Source: Coriaria nepalensis
Taxonomy: Eukaryota; Streptophyta; Magnoliopsida; Cucurbitales; Coriariaceae
Direction: 5' to 3'
Assembly (NCBI GenBank): GCA_027186245.1
Contig: CP114499.1
Coordinates: 6,453,001 to 6,517,000, forward strand
Length of the DNA: 64,000 nt
In this document: positions 36,416-46,239 of the stretch, one piece after another
Layout: every line of letters starts with the position of its first letter
Position numbering within the stretch: position 1 is the stretch's first letter
The notes under the pieces: generated by a model
The model's input: only the letters and a program-made list of their open reading frames with translations
Told to the model about the DNA's origin: nothing
The model's database searches: none
Program-made: the position numbers and the translations under genes

Positions 36416-37045
36416 TAAGCAGAAGAAATGTGAAAATCACCTTGCTCACAAGAACAAAAACAGAGAAGGAAGACAAAAAGAGAGAGAGCCAGGAATAATA
36501 TGAAAATCTGCCTTTTCATTACTAGAAGAATGTTCTTTTAATACAACCAACTGGACCAATGTACAAGACAATAGCAACAACAATAAATTCAAATAAAAAC
36601 ACCCATACATCTAAAGGAAAACTATACATCAACAAGAGTGGCCTAAACTAGAAAAACATGCTGAAAAACAACAATCTCACCAACCCTTGCACTAAAGCTT
36701 CCATAAAAAGCAAAAGTACCCAAAAACTTCTCCAATGCAATCCAGCCTTCACGTGCACTTCCAACACTTTATAAACATGATAACAAATTGAAACAAACTG
36801 AATTCTTCCCTCCAAAACAGGATATTGATGACAGCATAGCAACAAAACAATATCCTTAAGCAGCCGGCTAGAAGAGGGTCTAAAACAAGCTATACACCTC
36901 TGATTCACTTGATTCCAATTGCTACAAGTCCAAAATGATGCATACTAACTAAAGGTATAAGAGTCAATGCCAACAAAATAACCAAGGAAAAAGTCAACTC
37001 TGAGAATGATTAAAGACATAAGTGAGCAGCTTCAACCTTCTAACA
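36416..37045 (-). repeat. 5' LTR of the Copia element
   Basis: 630 bp, TGTTAGAA...TTCTAACA. The primer-binding site lies immediately to its left on the plus-strand map. Its right border abuts the resumed kinase sequence. Confidence 0.93.
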
Positions 37046-37640
37046 CAGATATCATATATCGAGACGTGAAGACTAACAACATCCTCTTAAAGAACAATTT
37101 TTCTGTCAAAGTTGCCAATTTTGGGATTATAAGGATGTTTTTGGATGATGACACCCATGTTTTGAATTGTCCACTGGGGACTCCTGGTTATGTCGATCCA
37201 GAGTATCACCAATACTTCCAGCTTATAGTTAAGAGTGATGTTTATAGTTTTGGGGTCGTGCTAATTGAGCTGATGTCATCAAAGAGAGCCGTCGATATGA
37301 CCAGACCGTGCCATGAGATAATTTGGCTACGATGGCTTTGACTAAGATTGAAAAGGGGGAGTTTTGCGATTTGGTTGATTCAGGTCTTGTGTTTGAGTTG
37401 GATAGTGAAACTCAAAGAATGACGATTGGAGTGGCAAGGTTAGCTTTTCGATGCTTGCAGAAGAAGAGAGACAGAAGGCCTACAATGGAAGAGGTTGTAG
37501 TTGCTTTGAAGATGATTGAGAATGGAAACGAAAAGTTGGAGAATGATTGTGAAGAGGTAGTCCGTAATTCTCCGGAGGAGGATGAGTTTGGCTTGTTGAT
37601 GTATACGGGTCATCCAGCTTCACCTATTTCCGGACGATAA

Positions 37641-38536
37641 TCGGAAAAATACAGAAATTATATATACTTTTCCTATATGGTAGGTGTTAGAAGATCCATA
37701 TTAACTGTAGAAGAAACAAACAAAGTTAATTCCATTTGATGTTGAAAACCAAGAAGATACTGATGAAGCTAAATGAAAATGCTTATAGACCAATTGTGAA
37801 AACTTAAGTTTCAGTTTTAAGTCTCAAAAATATAATATGACTTCACAATTATGTTACAATTCGTGTTTTAAAAATTATAATTTACATAAATAGTAATTCA
37901 CCTTAGACTTACCCAATCAGCACCAAATAACATGACGTTGTTATATGAAAGAGCAATGCATCATAAGATAGATATTTTACATCTTCTTCAGACACACAAG
38001 TCCCAACTGGTGGGATCAAAAGTTTTCATTATCAAGAAGTTTGTGGAGTTAGAAGAAGTTTGTTTTGGTGTTCCTGGTTTCTTGGAACAGTTTGTGGAGT
38101 TAGAAGAAGTTTGGAGTTGTTTGAAGGCTTGACATATTTGTTTCTGGTTTTTAGTACATGTCCCATGCTTTTGATTGTTAGTAAGTGTTAAAGAAGGTCA
38201 ATTCTATTAGCTAGTTATCATTGTTCTTAGGATTTTCAATGTAATTCCTGTTCTAGTACTTTGCTAGTGATTTGGTTGCATTATTTAAGCTTTATTTCAC
38301 AAGTTAATGATTTTTTTTTTGGGGGCCCAAAACAAGTTAATGAATTAAGCTGTGCATTTTGATTGGCCCCACTCTGCAAGTCCTGCATAAGTTAATTTTC
38401 CAAGTCAATTGCCGTGTTGATATTAGATATACACATTCTGAGTTGACTCTCCACAGAACAATGAATGTTTTATACGAACAGATTGCTTGAATCCATTACA
38501 AAACCATATGATTTTTGTTGTTTCTAAGGAATTTCC
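37641..38536. other. Spacer between LRK10L copies 1 and 2
   Basis: Contains the 3' flank of copy 1, a short direct repeat (38038-38113), and from about 38360 the promoter of copy 2, which resembles the region 42300-42490 upstream of copy 3. No gene. Confidence 0.6.
38038..38113. repeat. 25-bp direct repeat, two copies
   Basis: The 25-bp sequence beginning AGTTTGTGGAGTTAGAAGAA occurs at 38038-38062 and 38089-38113, a 51-bp spacing. No function is apparent. Confidence 0.85.
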
Positions 38537-40718
38537 ATGATGCGATCTACCTATTTGTTAATCTTCTTCCTCTTCTTCTCCTTGTATCCAGCCCTTCTTC
38601 ACTCGGCAGAAAATGTAACCAAATCATCAAACCCAAAGTGTCCAGCCTTCTACTGTACCGATAAACTCGGTGTAATCTCCTTCCCTTTCAACAACAAATC
38701 AAACCCAGAGTGCGGCTTATTCACAATTGATAACTGCCAACACGGAGAAAGTCCGATAATCCAATTAGAGAAGGATGATAATAGATGGTATGTTCTTGAT
38801 ATGATTTCTCAAGCTGGATTCATCCATATTAACGATACAAAACTCCAGAAGCGAATAGATGAGAATGATTGTTACGTTCTAGATGCCCTGGCGCTCCCTC
38901 AGGCCGCTGCACTCTCTTCTGTATATACTAGTAATCTGACCTTGTTCAAATGCAACCAAACTGATATTTCCAAACCTAGTTTCCCTGTGGAATGGAATTC
39001 AACAAGGTGCAACAATGGTTATGAGTTCTACTACAGTCTCCTATACAACACCCCACTTCCTTCTCCGCCAGAAAACTGCTCTATAATTCATGTCCCAGTC
39101 CGTGAAAATAGTAATAGCCATGATCTGTTCGGAAAGTTGACTGCTGAATTTAATCTTGGACTGCACGTTTTGTACGATTGTTTTTTATGTAACAGTAGAG
39201 GAGGAGGGTGTAAGCTTGATGCCCAGGGAAAATTCTATTGTGCCATATCAGAAGGTATGATTACATAGTTAGGTCAACTTTGTTCAGAGTTATCAATACA
39301 GAGGATGGAGTCTATTAATATATTTGAAAGCTAACAACACCATGTTTCTCATCACTCATTTTCCAGTGGAAGAGGCAAGCAACCATTTCAAATTGACACT
39401 TGAACTAGGTAGAGTGAATATATATTTATTTTGTTTGGAAGCTTGTAATACCTTATTGTTCCTTATTTTTATTCATTCTCAGGTATTGGAATTGGGCTCC
39501 CAACTATACTATTATTATGTTGCTTTTATGTTCTTCGGTATTATAGAAGGAGACATGCCGGTTCTGCTTCAGAATCAGACTTTGAAGGGGGTAGTGCCTG
39601 CTATGGTGTCCCTCTTTTCTCCTACACTGAGCTCGAACAAACCACTCAGAATTTCGACAATTCTAGAAAACTCGGACAGGGAGGTTTCGCAGCTGTTTAC
39701 TATGGTACGGAAAATATCAGCTCGGTTAGCTAGATATTAAGTGTAATTTATATTTTCAAATGTTATAGGGATGAGAAGTATGATTTTATCACTTTTCATT
39801 TTGTTTTACTTCTGATTAGGGAAGCTCCGAGATGGTCGTGAAGTAGCAGTAAAGCGTCTCTTTCAACGACGCAGATGGATCGAAAAACAATTCATCAATG
39901 AGATCCAAATCCTCACACGCTTACGCCATCAAAATCTTGTATGCCTTTATGGTTGTACTTCAAGACGAAGCCATGAACTTCTTTTAGTGTACGAATTCAT
40001 TCCCAATGGAACCATTGCGGATCATCTTCATGGAAAATTCGCGTTTCTCACTGCATTGACCTGGCCTATCCGTATGAACATTGCCATACAAACGGCAAGT
40101 GCCCTGTCTTACCTTCATGCTTCTTACATTATTCATAGAGACGTGAAGACTAATAACATCCTCCTTGACAACAATTTTTGCGTCAAAGTGGCTGATTTCG
40201 GGATTTCTAGGTTTTTCCCAGATGATGTCACTCATGTTTCGACTTGTCCACAGGGGACTCCTGGGTATGTTGATCCAGAGTATCACCAGTACTTCAAACT
40301 TACAAATAAGAGTGACGTTTATAGTTTTGGGGTCGTGTTAATTGAGTTGATATCATCAATGAGAGCTGTTGATATAGACAGGCCGTGCTTTGAAATGAAT
40401 TTGGGTAACATGGCTTTGAGTAAGATTAAAAAGGGGAAGTTTTGTGAGTTGGTAGATTCGGGTCTTGGATTCGAGTCGGATAGTGAAACTCGAAGAATGA
40501 TGATTGGAGTAGCACGGTTAGCCTTTCGATGCTTGCAAAAGAAGAGTGATAGAAGGCCTACAATGGAAGAGGTTCTACTTGCTTTGAAGAAGATTGAGAG
40601 TGGGAATGAAGAGTTGCATAATGATTATGAAGAGGTGGTCCGTAATTCTCCGGAGGAGATTGAGTTCGGCTTGTTGCAGTATACAGGTCATCCAGCTTCA
40701 CCTATTTCCGGACGATAA
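38537..40718 (+). CDS. LRK10L-type receptor-like kinase (copy 2)
   Basis: Receptor kinase of the LEAF RUST 10 DISEASE-RESISTANCE LOCUS-like family (GUB_WAK_bind plus WAK_assoc ectodomain), presumably at the plasma membrane sensing cell-wall or pathogen cues. Three exons (38537-39254, 39483-39704, 39820-40718) give 612 residues. Exon 1: signal peptide (1-23), then the Cys-rich ectodomain ([26 protein letters not shown], and the C-terminal [11 protein letters not shown]). Exon 2: membrane helix (about 242-260), a basic stop RYYRRRH, and the start of the kinase. Exon 3: [31 protein letters not shown]. One oddity is LGQGGFAAVYYG, with Ala in place of the third Gly of the loop. If intron 1 is retained, translation stops three codons later, giving a soluble ectodomain. 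Exon 1 is nearly identical to that of copy 3. Confidence 0.93.
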
Positions 40719-40861
40719 TCAGAGAAACAGAGAAAACTTGAAATAATTTTGCCTATATGCTAAGTAGTGTTAATGAAGCAAATATGTAAACTTGTGTTGC
40801 TGGTTAGTGGATCTATATAAGAAACAGACAAAGTTAATTCAACTTAATGTTGAAAATCAAG

Positions 40862-41209
40862 AACATTTTTCTCTTTTTCAATAACAGCTCTCATTCATTC
40901 CACCTTCAGCATACGCATCGGCATCGGCCGAAGAAGGTCCAAGAGAACAAAATTAAAAATGAAATCAAATGAAAAGAGCAAAAACAGAAGAGGAGGACAA
41001 AGAAGCAAAACCTCCCAACCCGACAAACGAAAACAGGACAAACAGCAACAAAATAAACCAAAAAAGGAGCAAAACTCCACTAATACTTACTTACTCAATG
41101 AAAACCTCAATCAGTTCTATCATTGAAACATGCAAATTCTACTGATAGTAGGAAGGTTCGAGAGTTGATAAACAAATTTGATTCACTTGAATGACACATT
41201 GACAACTAA
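40862..41209 (-). mobile_element. Probable retroposon (LINE/SINE 3'-end type) in the 3' flank of copy 2
   Basis: The 3' flank of copy 1 reads GTTGAAAACCAAGAAGATACTG without a break (37740-37765). The same flank after copy 2 is split between AATCAAGAA (about 40861) and AAGAAGACATTGATG (about 41209) by about 348 bp. The insert has T-rich sequence at its left end (A-rich on the minus strand), and AAGAA at both borders could be part of a target duplication. Composition and the minus-strand A-rich end suggest a LINE- or SINE-derived tail. The insertion itself is well supported by the empty site; its class is less certain. Confidence 0.6.
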
Positions 41210-42507
41210 GAAGACATTGATGAAGCTAAGTGAAGATGTATACAGACCGATTGTGAAAATCAATTCAAAACTTAAAATTTCTGTTCAACTCAAATTAGAC
41301 TTAATCTCTCAAATTACTGTTTTAGTTTGAAATATCTATTTAATTTATCATTATTCGTTAAGACTCCTTAAATTATATAAAAATTAGACTTTATCTTTTC
41401 GCATATTTTTTAAACTTTTTTTTTTTTTTAATTTAGACTAATTATTTTTTATATATTTAGTCTCAATATTTTATTCTTACACAATTTATCTCAATTTATT
41501 ATTGTAAATTATGTTTTCATAGCTCCATCTTAGTACTTTGAATAGCTTTTCTTCTACCATACCTAAAGTTGCAGGGTCTTTTGACTTTTCTAGGGCTGCT
41601 AAGACAGTCTTCCAACCAAAATCAGAGCTCAAAGAAAGCCCTGTCGTGCTCCTAGTTCCAAGTTTAAAATATTGAACTGAATTTCATTCGAATTTACGGG
41701 TACATTGAATTTTCCATGATATGGTTTCACAAGAAACAGATTAGGTTCAAATAAGAACATCAAACATTTTTAGACAGAATTAGAATTAGAATTACTGGCT
41801 AAATAAATATCCACATATTTAGTTTTTATTATTATTTTAATTCGAACTGGATAGATTCCAAGTACTCCCTCCTCTTCACACTCATATACGTAATGTTTAA
41901 TTGTTTAGTAATTGTGATAGAGACACCTGAGAGCTCCACTAATCTTCAAGTTTGGGCTTGGCTAGAAAATTTATAGACCAGATCGCTCGACAAATATGGA
42001 AATCATGTCGAACAAGCAAAAATTACTTCCAGTTGTCATGTTTTTAGCAATCCAGACGTAAGAATTTCTCAAAAAAAGAAAAAGAAAAAGAAAATAATAA
42101 ATACAAAAACTTCTAAGTCGGATGAAAGAAGGAATTATTTGGGAAAAATTGGTCGGTCAATCTGAAATTCTGACTGGGTCCAACGATTCAGAGGGCAGGT
42201 ATGAACGAAAGGAAATGGCAACGCCACTTACAATACAAAAGTCGCTAATGCTCGGTTGTCAGTACTCATATCATATCATATCGTAAGAGGGCGCTTATTT
42301 TGTTTGGCCCCACTCTGGAAGTCCTACATAAAGTCAATGTTCCAAGTTAATTACCGTGTTGAAATAATAATAATAAATATATAATACTGATATTAGACAT
42401 ATATTCTGAGGTGATTCTTCTCCACAGATCAATGAATGTTTTATACGAACAGGTTGCTTGAATCCATTACAAAACCATATGATTTTTGTTGTTTCTAAGG
42501 AATTTCC
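41210..42507. other. Spacer between LRK10L copies 2 and 3
   Basis: AT-rich spacer with a T run near 41418. From about 42300 it is similar to the promoter of copy 2, with a small AATAAT expansion and insertion near 42363-42410. I found no additional gene. Confidence 0.55.
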
Positions 42508-44755
42508 ATGATGCGATCTACCTATTTGTTAATCTTCTTCCTCTTCTTCTCCTTGTATCCAGCCCTTCTTCACTCGGCAGAAAATGTAACCAAATCATCA
42601 AATCCAAAGTGTCCAGCCTTCTACTGTACCGATAAACTCGGTGTAATCTCCTTCCCTTTCAACAACAAATCAAACCCAGAGTGCGGCTTATTCACAATTG
42701 ATAACTGCCAACACGGAGAAAGTCCGATAATCCAATTCGAGAAGGATGATAATAGATGGTATGTTCTTGATATGATTTCTCAAGCTGGATTCATCCATAT
42801 TAACGATACAAAACTCCAGAAGCGAATAGATGAGAATGATTGTTACGTTCTAGATGCCCTGGCACTCCCTCAGGCCACTGCACTCTCATCTGTATATACT
42901 AGTAATCTGACCTTGTTCAAATGCAACCAAACTGATATTTCCAAACCTAGTTTCCCTGTGGAATGGAATTCAACAAGGTGCAACAATGGTTATGAGTTCT
43001 ACTACAGTCTCCTATACAACACCCCACTTCCTTCTCCGCCAGAAAACTGCTCTATAATTCATGTCCCAGTACGTGAAAATAGTAATAGCCATGATCTGTT
43101 CGGAAAGTTGACTGCTGAATTTAATCTTGGACTGCACGTTTTGTACGATTGTTTTTTATGTAACAGTAGAGGAGGAGGGTGTAAGCTTGATGCCCAGGGA
43201 AAATTCTATTGTACCATACCAGAAGGTATGATTACATGTCTATTAATATATATGAACGCTAACACCACTATGTTTCTTATCACTGAGTTTGAAGATAACC
43301 ATACCAATGATCCTGCAGGTAAAGAAAAGCGTAAGACATTGGTGAGAGCACTAGGTAGGAGTTTGCCATTTTTTTCTTGTTAATTTCTTCCACCCCTTTT
43401 CTGTTTTTCCGTTTTTCACAAATACAACTTCTTTCACAATTTTCGTTAGAACCTTAACCCATTTGGTTTCCCTTTTAATTTTCTGTTCCAGCTATTGGGC
43501 TCCCAGCAATATTTCTATGTTTAGTTGTCAGTTTCTGCTTCTACAAAAGAAGACGAGTTACTTCATACTTCCGGCCAAGAAATTCTCTAACCCACTCAAG
43601 ATCAGAATTTGAAGTAGATAGTGCCTGCTATGGAGTCCCTGTTTTCTCCTATCAAGAACTCCAAGAAGCCACTAACAATTTCGATCAAGCTAGAGAACTT
43701 GGAGATGGAGGTTTCGGAACCGTATACCATGGTAAGAAAAAACCTTCAGTTTCCACTATCCCTATTACCAATCATGTTGCTTTAATTCCTCAAAAACCAT
43801 TTCTCTTTATTCCTAATTAGGCAAACTCAGAGATGGGCGGGAAGTAGCTGTCAAGCGACTTTACCAGCACAACTGGAAAAGGGTAGAACAGTTCGTAAAT
43901 GAGATTCAAATCCTCACTTGCTTACATCATAAAAATCTTGTCTCCCTCTATGGGTGTACCTCAAGACATAGCCATGAACTTATCTTAGTCTATGAATATA
44001 TTCCTAACGGTACAGTTGCAGATCATCTTCATGGTGAAAGAGCAGACCCCAGTCTGCTTACATGGCATGTTCGTATGAGCATTGCCATAGAAACGGCAAG
44101 TGCCTTGTCTTACCTTCATGCTTCAGATATTATTCATAGAGATGTGAAGACTAATAACATCCTCCTTGACAACAATTTCTGCGTCAAAGTGGCCGATTTT
44201 GGGCTTTCTAGATTGTTCCCAAATAATGTCACTCATGTCTCTACGGCCCCACAGGGGACACCAGGTTATGTGGACCCAGAGTATAACCAGTGTTACCAGC
44301 TTACTACTAAGAGTGATGTTTACAGTTTTGGAGTTGTACTGATCGAGCTGATATCTTCTATGCTAGCTGTTGATATAACTAGACATAGACATGAGATAAA
44401 TTTGTCTACCATGGCAATAGACAAGATTTCACAATGCAAGTATGACGAGTTGGTCGATCCTAGACTAGGGTTTGATTCAGATAGTGAAGTTCAAAGGATG
44501 ATAATTGAAGTAGCACAACTAGCTTTTCAGTGCTTGCAACAAGACAAGGAATCAAGACCCAATATGGAAGAGGTTCTAACGGCTCTGAAGAGAATTGAAA
44601 GTGGAAATGATGAGTTAGAAAATCATAAGATGATTCATAATTCACCTAAGAGCCATGAGATTGGGTTGTTGAAGAATAAGGGGCATCCATTGTCACCTGT
44701 TTCGGTGGCAGAAAGCTGGATTAGTAGCAAGAGTTCAACTAACATTAGTGGTTGA
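42508..44755 (+). CDS. LRK10L-type receptor-like kinase (copy 3)
   Basis: Same family and layout as copy 2: three exons (42508-43225, 43492-43731, 43821-44755), 630 residues, phases consistent. The ectodomain exon differs from that of copy 2 at only eight bases by my count. The transmembrane exon has its own helix ([17 protein letters not shown]), a basic KRRR stop and a longer linker. The kinase has a canonical loop ([12 protein letters not shown]), [22 protein letters not shown] and [10 protein letters not shown], and a longer C-tail ending [10 protein letters not shown]. All catalytic residues are present, so this is the most canonical kinase of the cluster. Intron 1 retention would add about 53 residues before a stop, and a good internal donor (CTGCAG then GTAAAG at about 43318) suggests possible alternative splicing. 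The ligand is unknown. Confidence 0.94.
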
Positions 44756-45373
44756 CTTGGTTTTCCTTTTTATATATTTGATTAATAGATGACTGTTAGA
44801 TTGTTTTTCGCACCTCGAAGTTTGAATTTCTGAGTAGTCTGTCTATACATACCAGCAGTTCTTTCATTTGTATATCTCTATTGCTCGTTGTGAAGGTAAA
44901 GGGGGAATATTCATGTTAAAATGTATGACGGAGGCATTCTAGTGTCAACGTTCATATAATTTTCTAATTAGTGCATGTATTAGGAGAAAAAATTTAGCAT
45001 GAAGGGGAAATTTCAGAGAAGTGATGATGCCTGTTCTTGGGTAAGAGAAATGTGTTATTTTGCGAGTAAATATTTGTATTTCAAACTAGAAAAGATTGTG
45101 ACAAAAACATCAAACAATTAGATTTCCCCCCCACCCACCCCCCCAAAAAAACCAAAAAAAACAAAAGAACTCACATTAGTGCTGCAGAAGCAGGGAATTT
45201 TTTGTAATATCATATCTAGCTATCTATCATATGGTCCATCTCCACCCTTGGTTTGAACACAGCCTGAAACCTGAAAAAGAAGCTGAAGAAACAGCATCAG
45301 AGAAGATTTCCCCTTGAACACATAGCTTCAAGATTTCGAATCATAGAAGGAAAGCAGGCTTGTTTTCTTAAAT
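44756..45373. other. Intergenic, no gene seen
   Basis: 3' flank of LRK10L copy 3 and spacer, with a C-rich then A-rich run at 45127-45165. Nothing else recognised. Confidence 0.5.
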
Positions 45374-45445
45374 GGGCATTTGGTCTAGTGGTATGATTCT
45401 CGTTTTGGGTGCGAGAGGTCCCGAGTTCAATTCTCAGAATGCCCC
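45374..45445 (+). tRNA. tRNA-Pro (anticodon TGG)
   Basis: A 72-nt cloverleaf folds by eye: 7-bp acceptor stem GGGCATT/AATGCCC, D arm TGGTCTAGTGGTA, anticodon loop TTTGGGT giving anticodon TGG, T arm with GTTCAATTC. Internal A and B boxes are present, and a T6 terminator follows directly. The T stem has one C-A mismatch (CTCAG where the sister gene has CTCGG), and the last anticodon-stem pair is T-G. It may be functional but slightly degenerate. Confidence 0.93.
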
Positions 45446-45850
45446 TCTTTTTTCTCAGATCAGGTCCAATTTTTTCACTAGTAAAAGTTTTTCAACCACC
45501 ACATTGGTTTCCCCTACTGGCTAATAGTCAACGAGTTGGCTAAAACCTGTGACTTTTTATCTCATAAAGATGGTAGGCAAAGTAAGCTTACTTGATGTAC
45601 CCTATGGAGCCACAGAGTGGAGTAAGACTTAGCCATCCTTCTATCCTGCAATTGCTCATGCCAGTTGTTGCAACATATGAGCCAGTGGCTAAGACTTTTA
45701 GTTGACAAGGGGACTGACATGTACAACAATAAGAAGACAGATTGGGATTCTATAAAGTGCAAATACAGCTAATAAGCAAAAGGAACAATATTAAAACAAA
45801 GGAATATAAAGTCTTTGTCAGAAATATACTACATTTAAAGTTCATAAGAT

Positions 45851-45922
45851 GGGCATTTGGTCTAGTGGTATGATTCTCGCTTAGGGTGCGAGAGGTCCCG
45901 AGTTCAATTCTCGGAATGCCCC
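45851..45922 (+). tRNA. tRNA-Pro (anticodon AGG)
   Basis: The same 72-nt backbone as the gene 480 bp upstream, with fully paired acceptor, anticodon (CTCGC/GCGAG) and T stems. The loop TTAGGGT gives anticodon AGG (inosine at the first position in the mature tRNA). A TTTT stretch about 16 nt downstream could serve as terminator. Confidence 0.95.
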
Positions 45923-46239
45923 AAACTGCTTATTTCCATTTTGTTTTAATATTTTCTGCCTAATCACAAAGTTCATTAAGGAATGCAAGTAAATAGGAAT
46001 GAGAAGATGACATTTTAAGGCAGGAAACTGGGTCATACTCATACCTGTCATCAGATCCATTGCAATGGAAAGCTACTCCACCAACTCTTACCTTTTGTAT
46101 TCTTCACTCTCTGTATACTAGCACTCAAATGTAAACTCATAGTTCAGTCAAATAAACTCATCACAACTATAGTTCTCTTCCATCTTACATATTTCCAATA
46201 TAAATTCCCAGAAATCACCATTTCACTCAACAAAATTAG

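Larger units (their letters stand above)
32088..37045 (-). mobile_element. Ty1/Copia LTR retrotransposon, complete outline but inactivated
   Basis: Element of 4,958 bp, transcribed on the minus strand, with two LTRs (32088-32716 and 36416-37045), each beginning TGTTAGAA and ending TTCTAACA. Flanking 5-mers are CTGAT (32083-32087) and CAGAT (37046-37050), a target duplication with one mismatch. The uninterrupted copy 2 reads through an equivalent site. Inside the right LTR, the minus strand reads TGGTATCGAGC, a primer-binding site resembling that for initiator Met-tRNA. A purine tract (AAGGAGGAG) precedes the left (3') LTR. Domain order gag-PR-INT-RT-RNase H defines Copia. Several in-frame stops and frameshifts show it cannot move by itself. 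Confidence 0.95.
31729..37640 (+). pseudogene. LRK10L receptor-kinase pseudogene (copy 1), split by a Copia element
   Basis: Homology to copy 2 begins inside the intron before the kinase exon (GAAAAGTATGATCTTATCAC, near 31729) and continues through the kinase exon to 32087. It is interrupted by a 4,958-bp retrotransposon and resumes at 37046 to the stop near 37640 (GHPASPISGR ending). The ectodomain and transmembrane exons are absent. The left part is frameshifted relative to copy 2: an extra A in the run near 31840, and extra bases where copy 2 reads HELLLVYEF (near 31935). The right part keeps [11 protein letters not shown] (Tyr for His) and [10 protein letters not shown] but has ANFG for ADFG and a frame break near 37320. 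The damage pattern suggests it was already dead or died soon after insertion. Confidence 0.88.

Noticed and set aside
40895..41080. 61-codon minus-strand frame with a leader-like hydrophobic core
   Set aside because: Falls inside the 348-bp inserted block in the 3' flank of LRK10L copy 2; treated as part of a retroposon.
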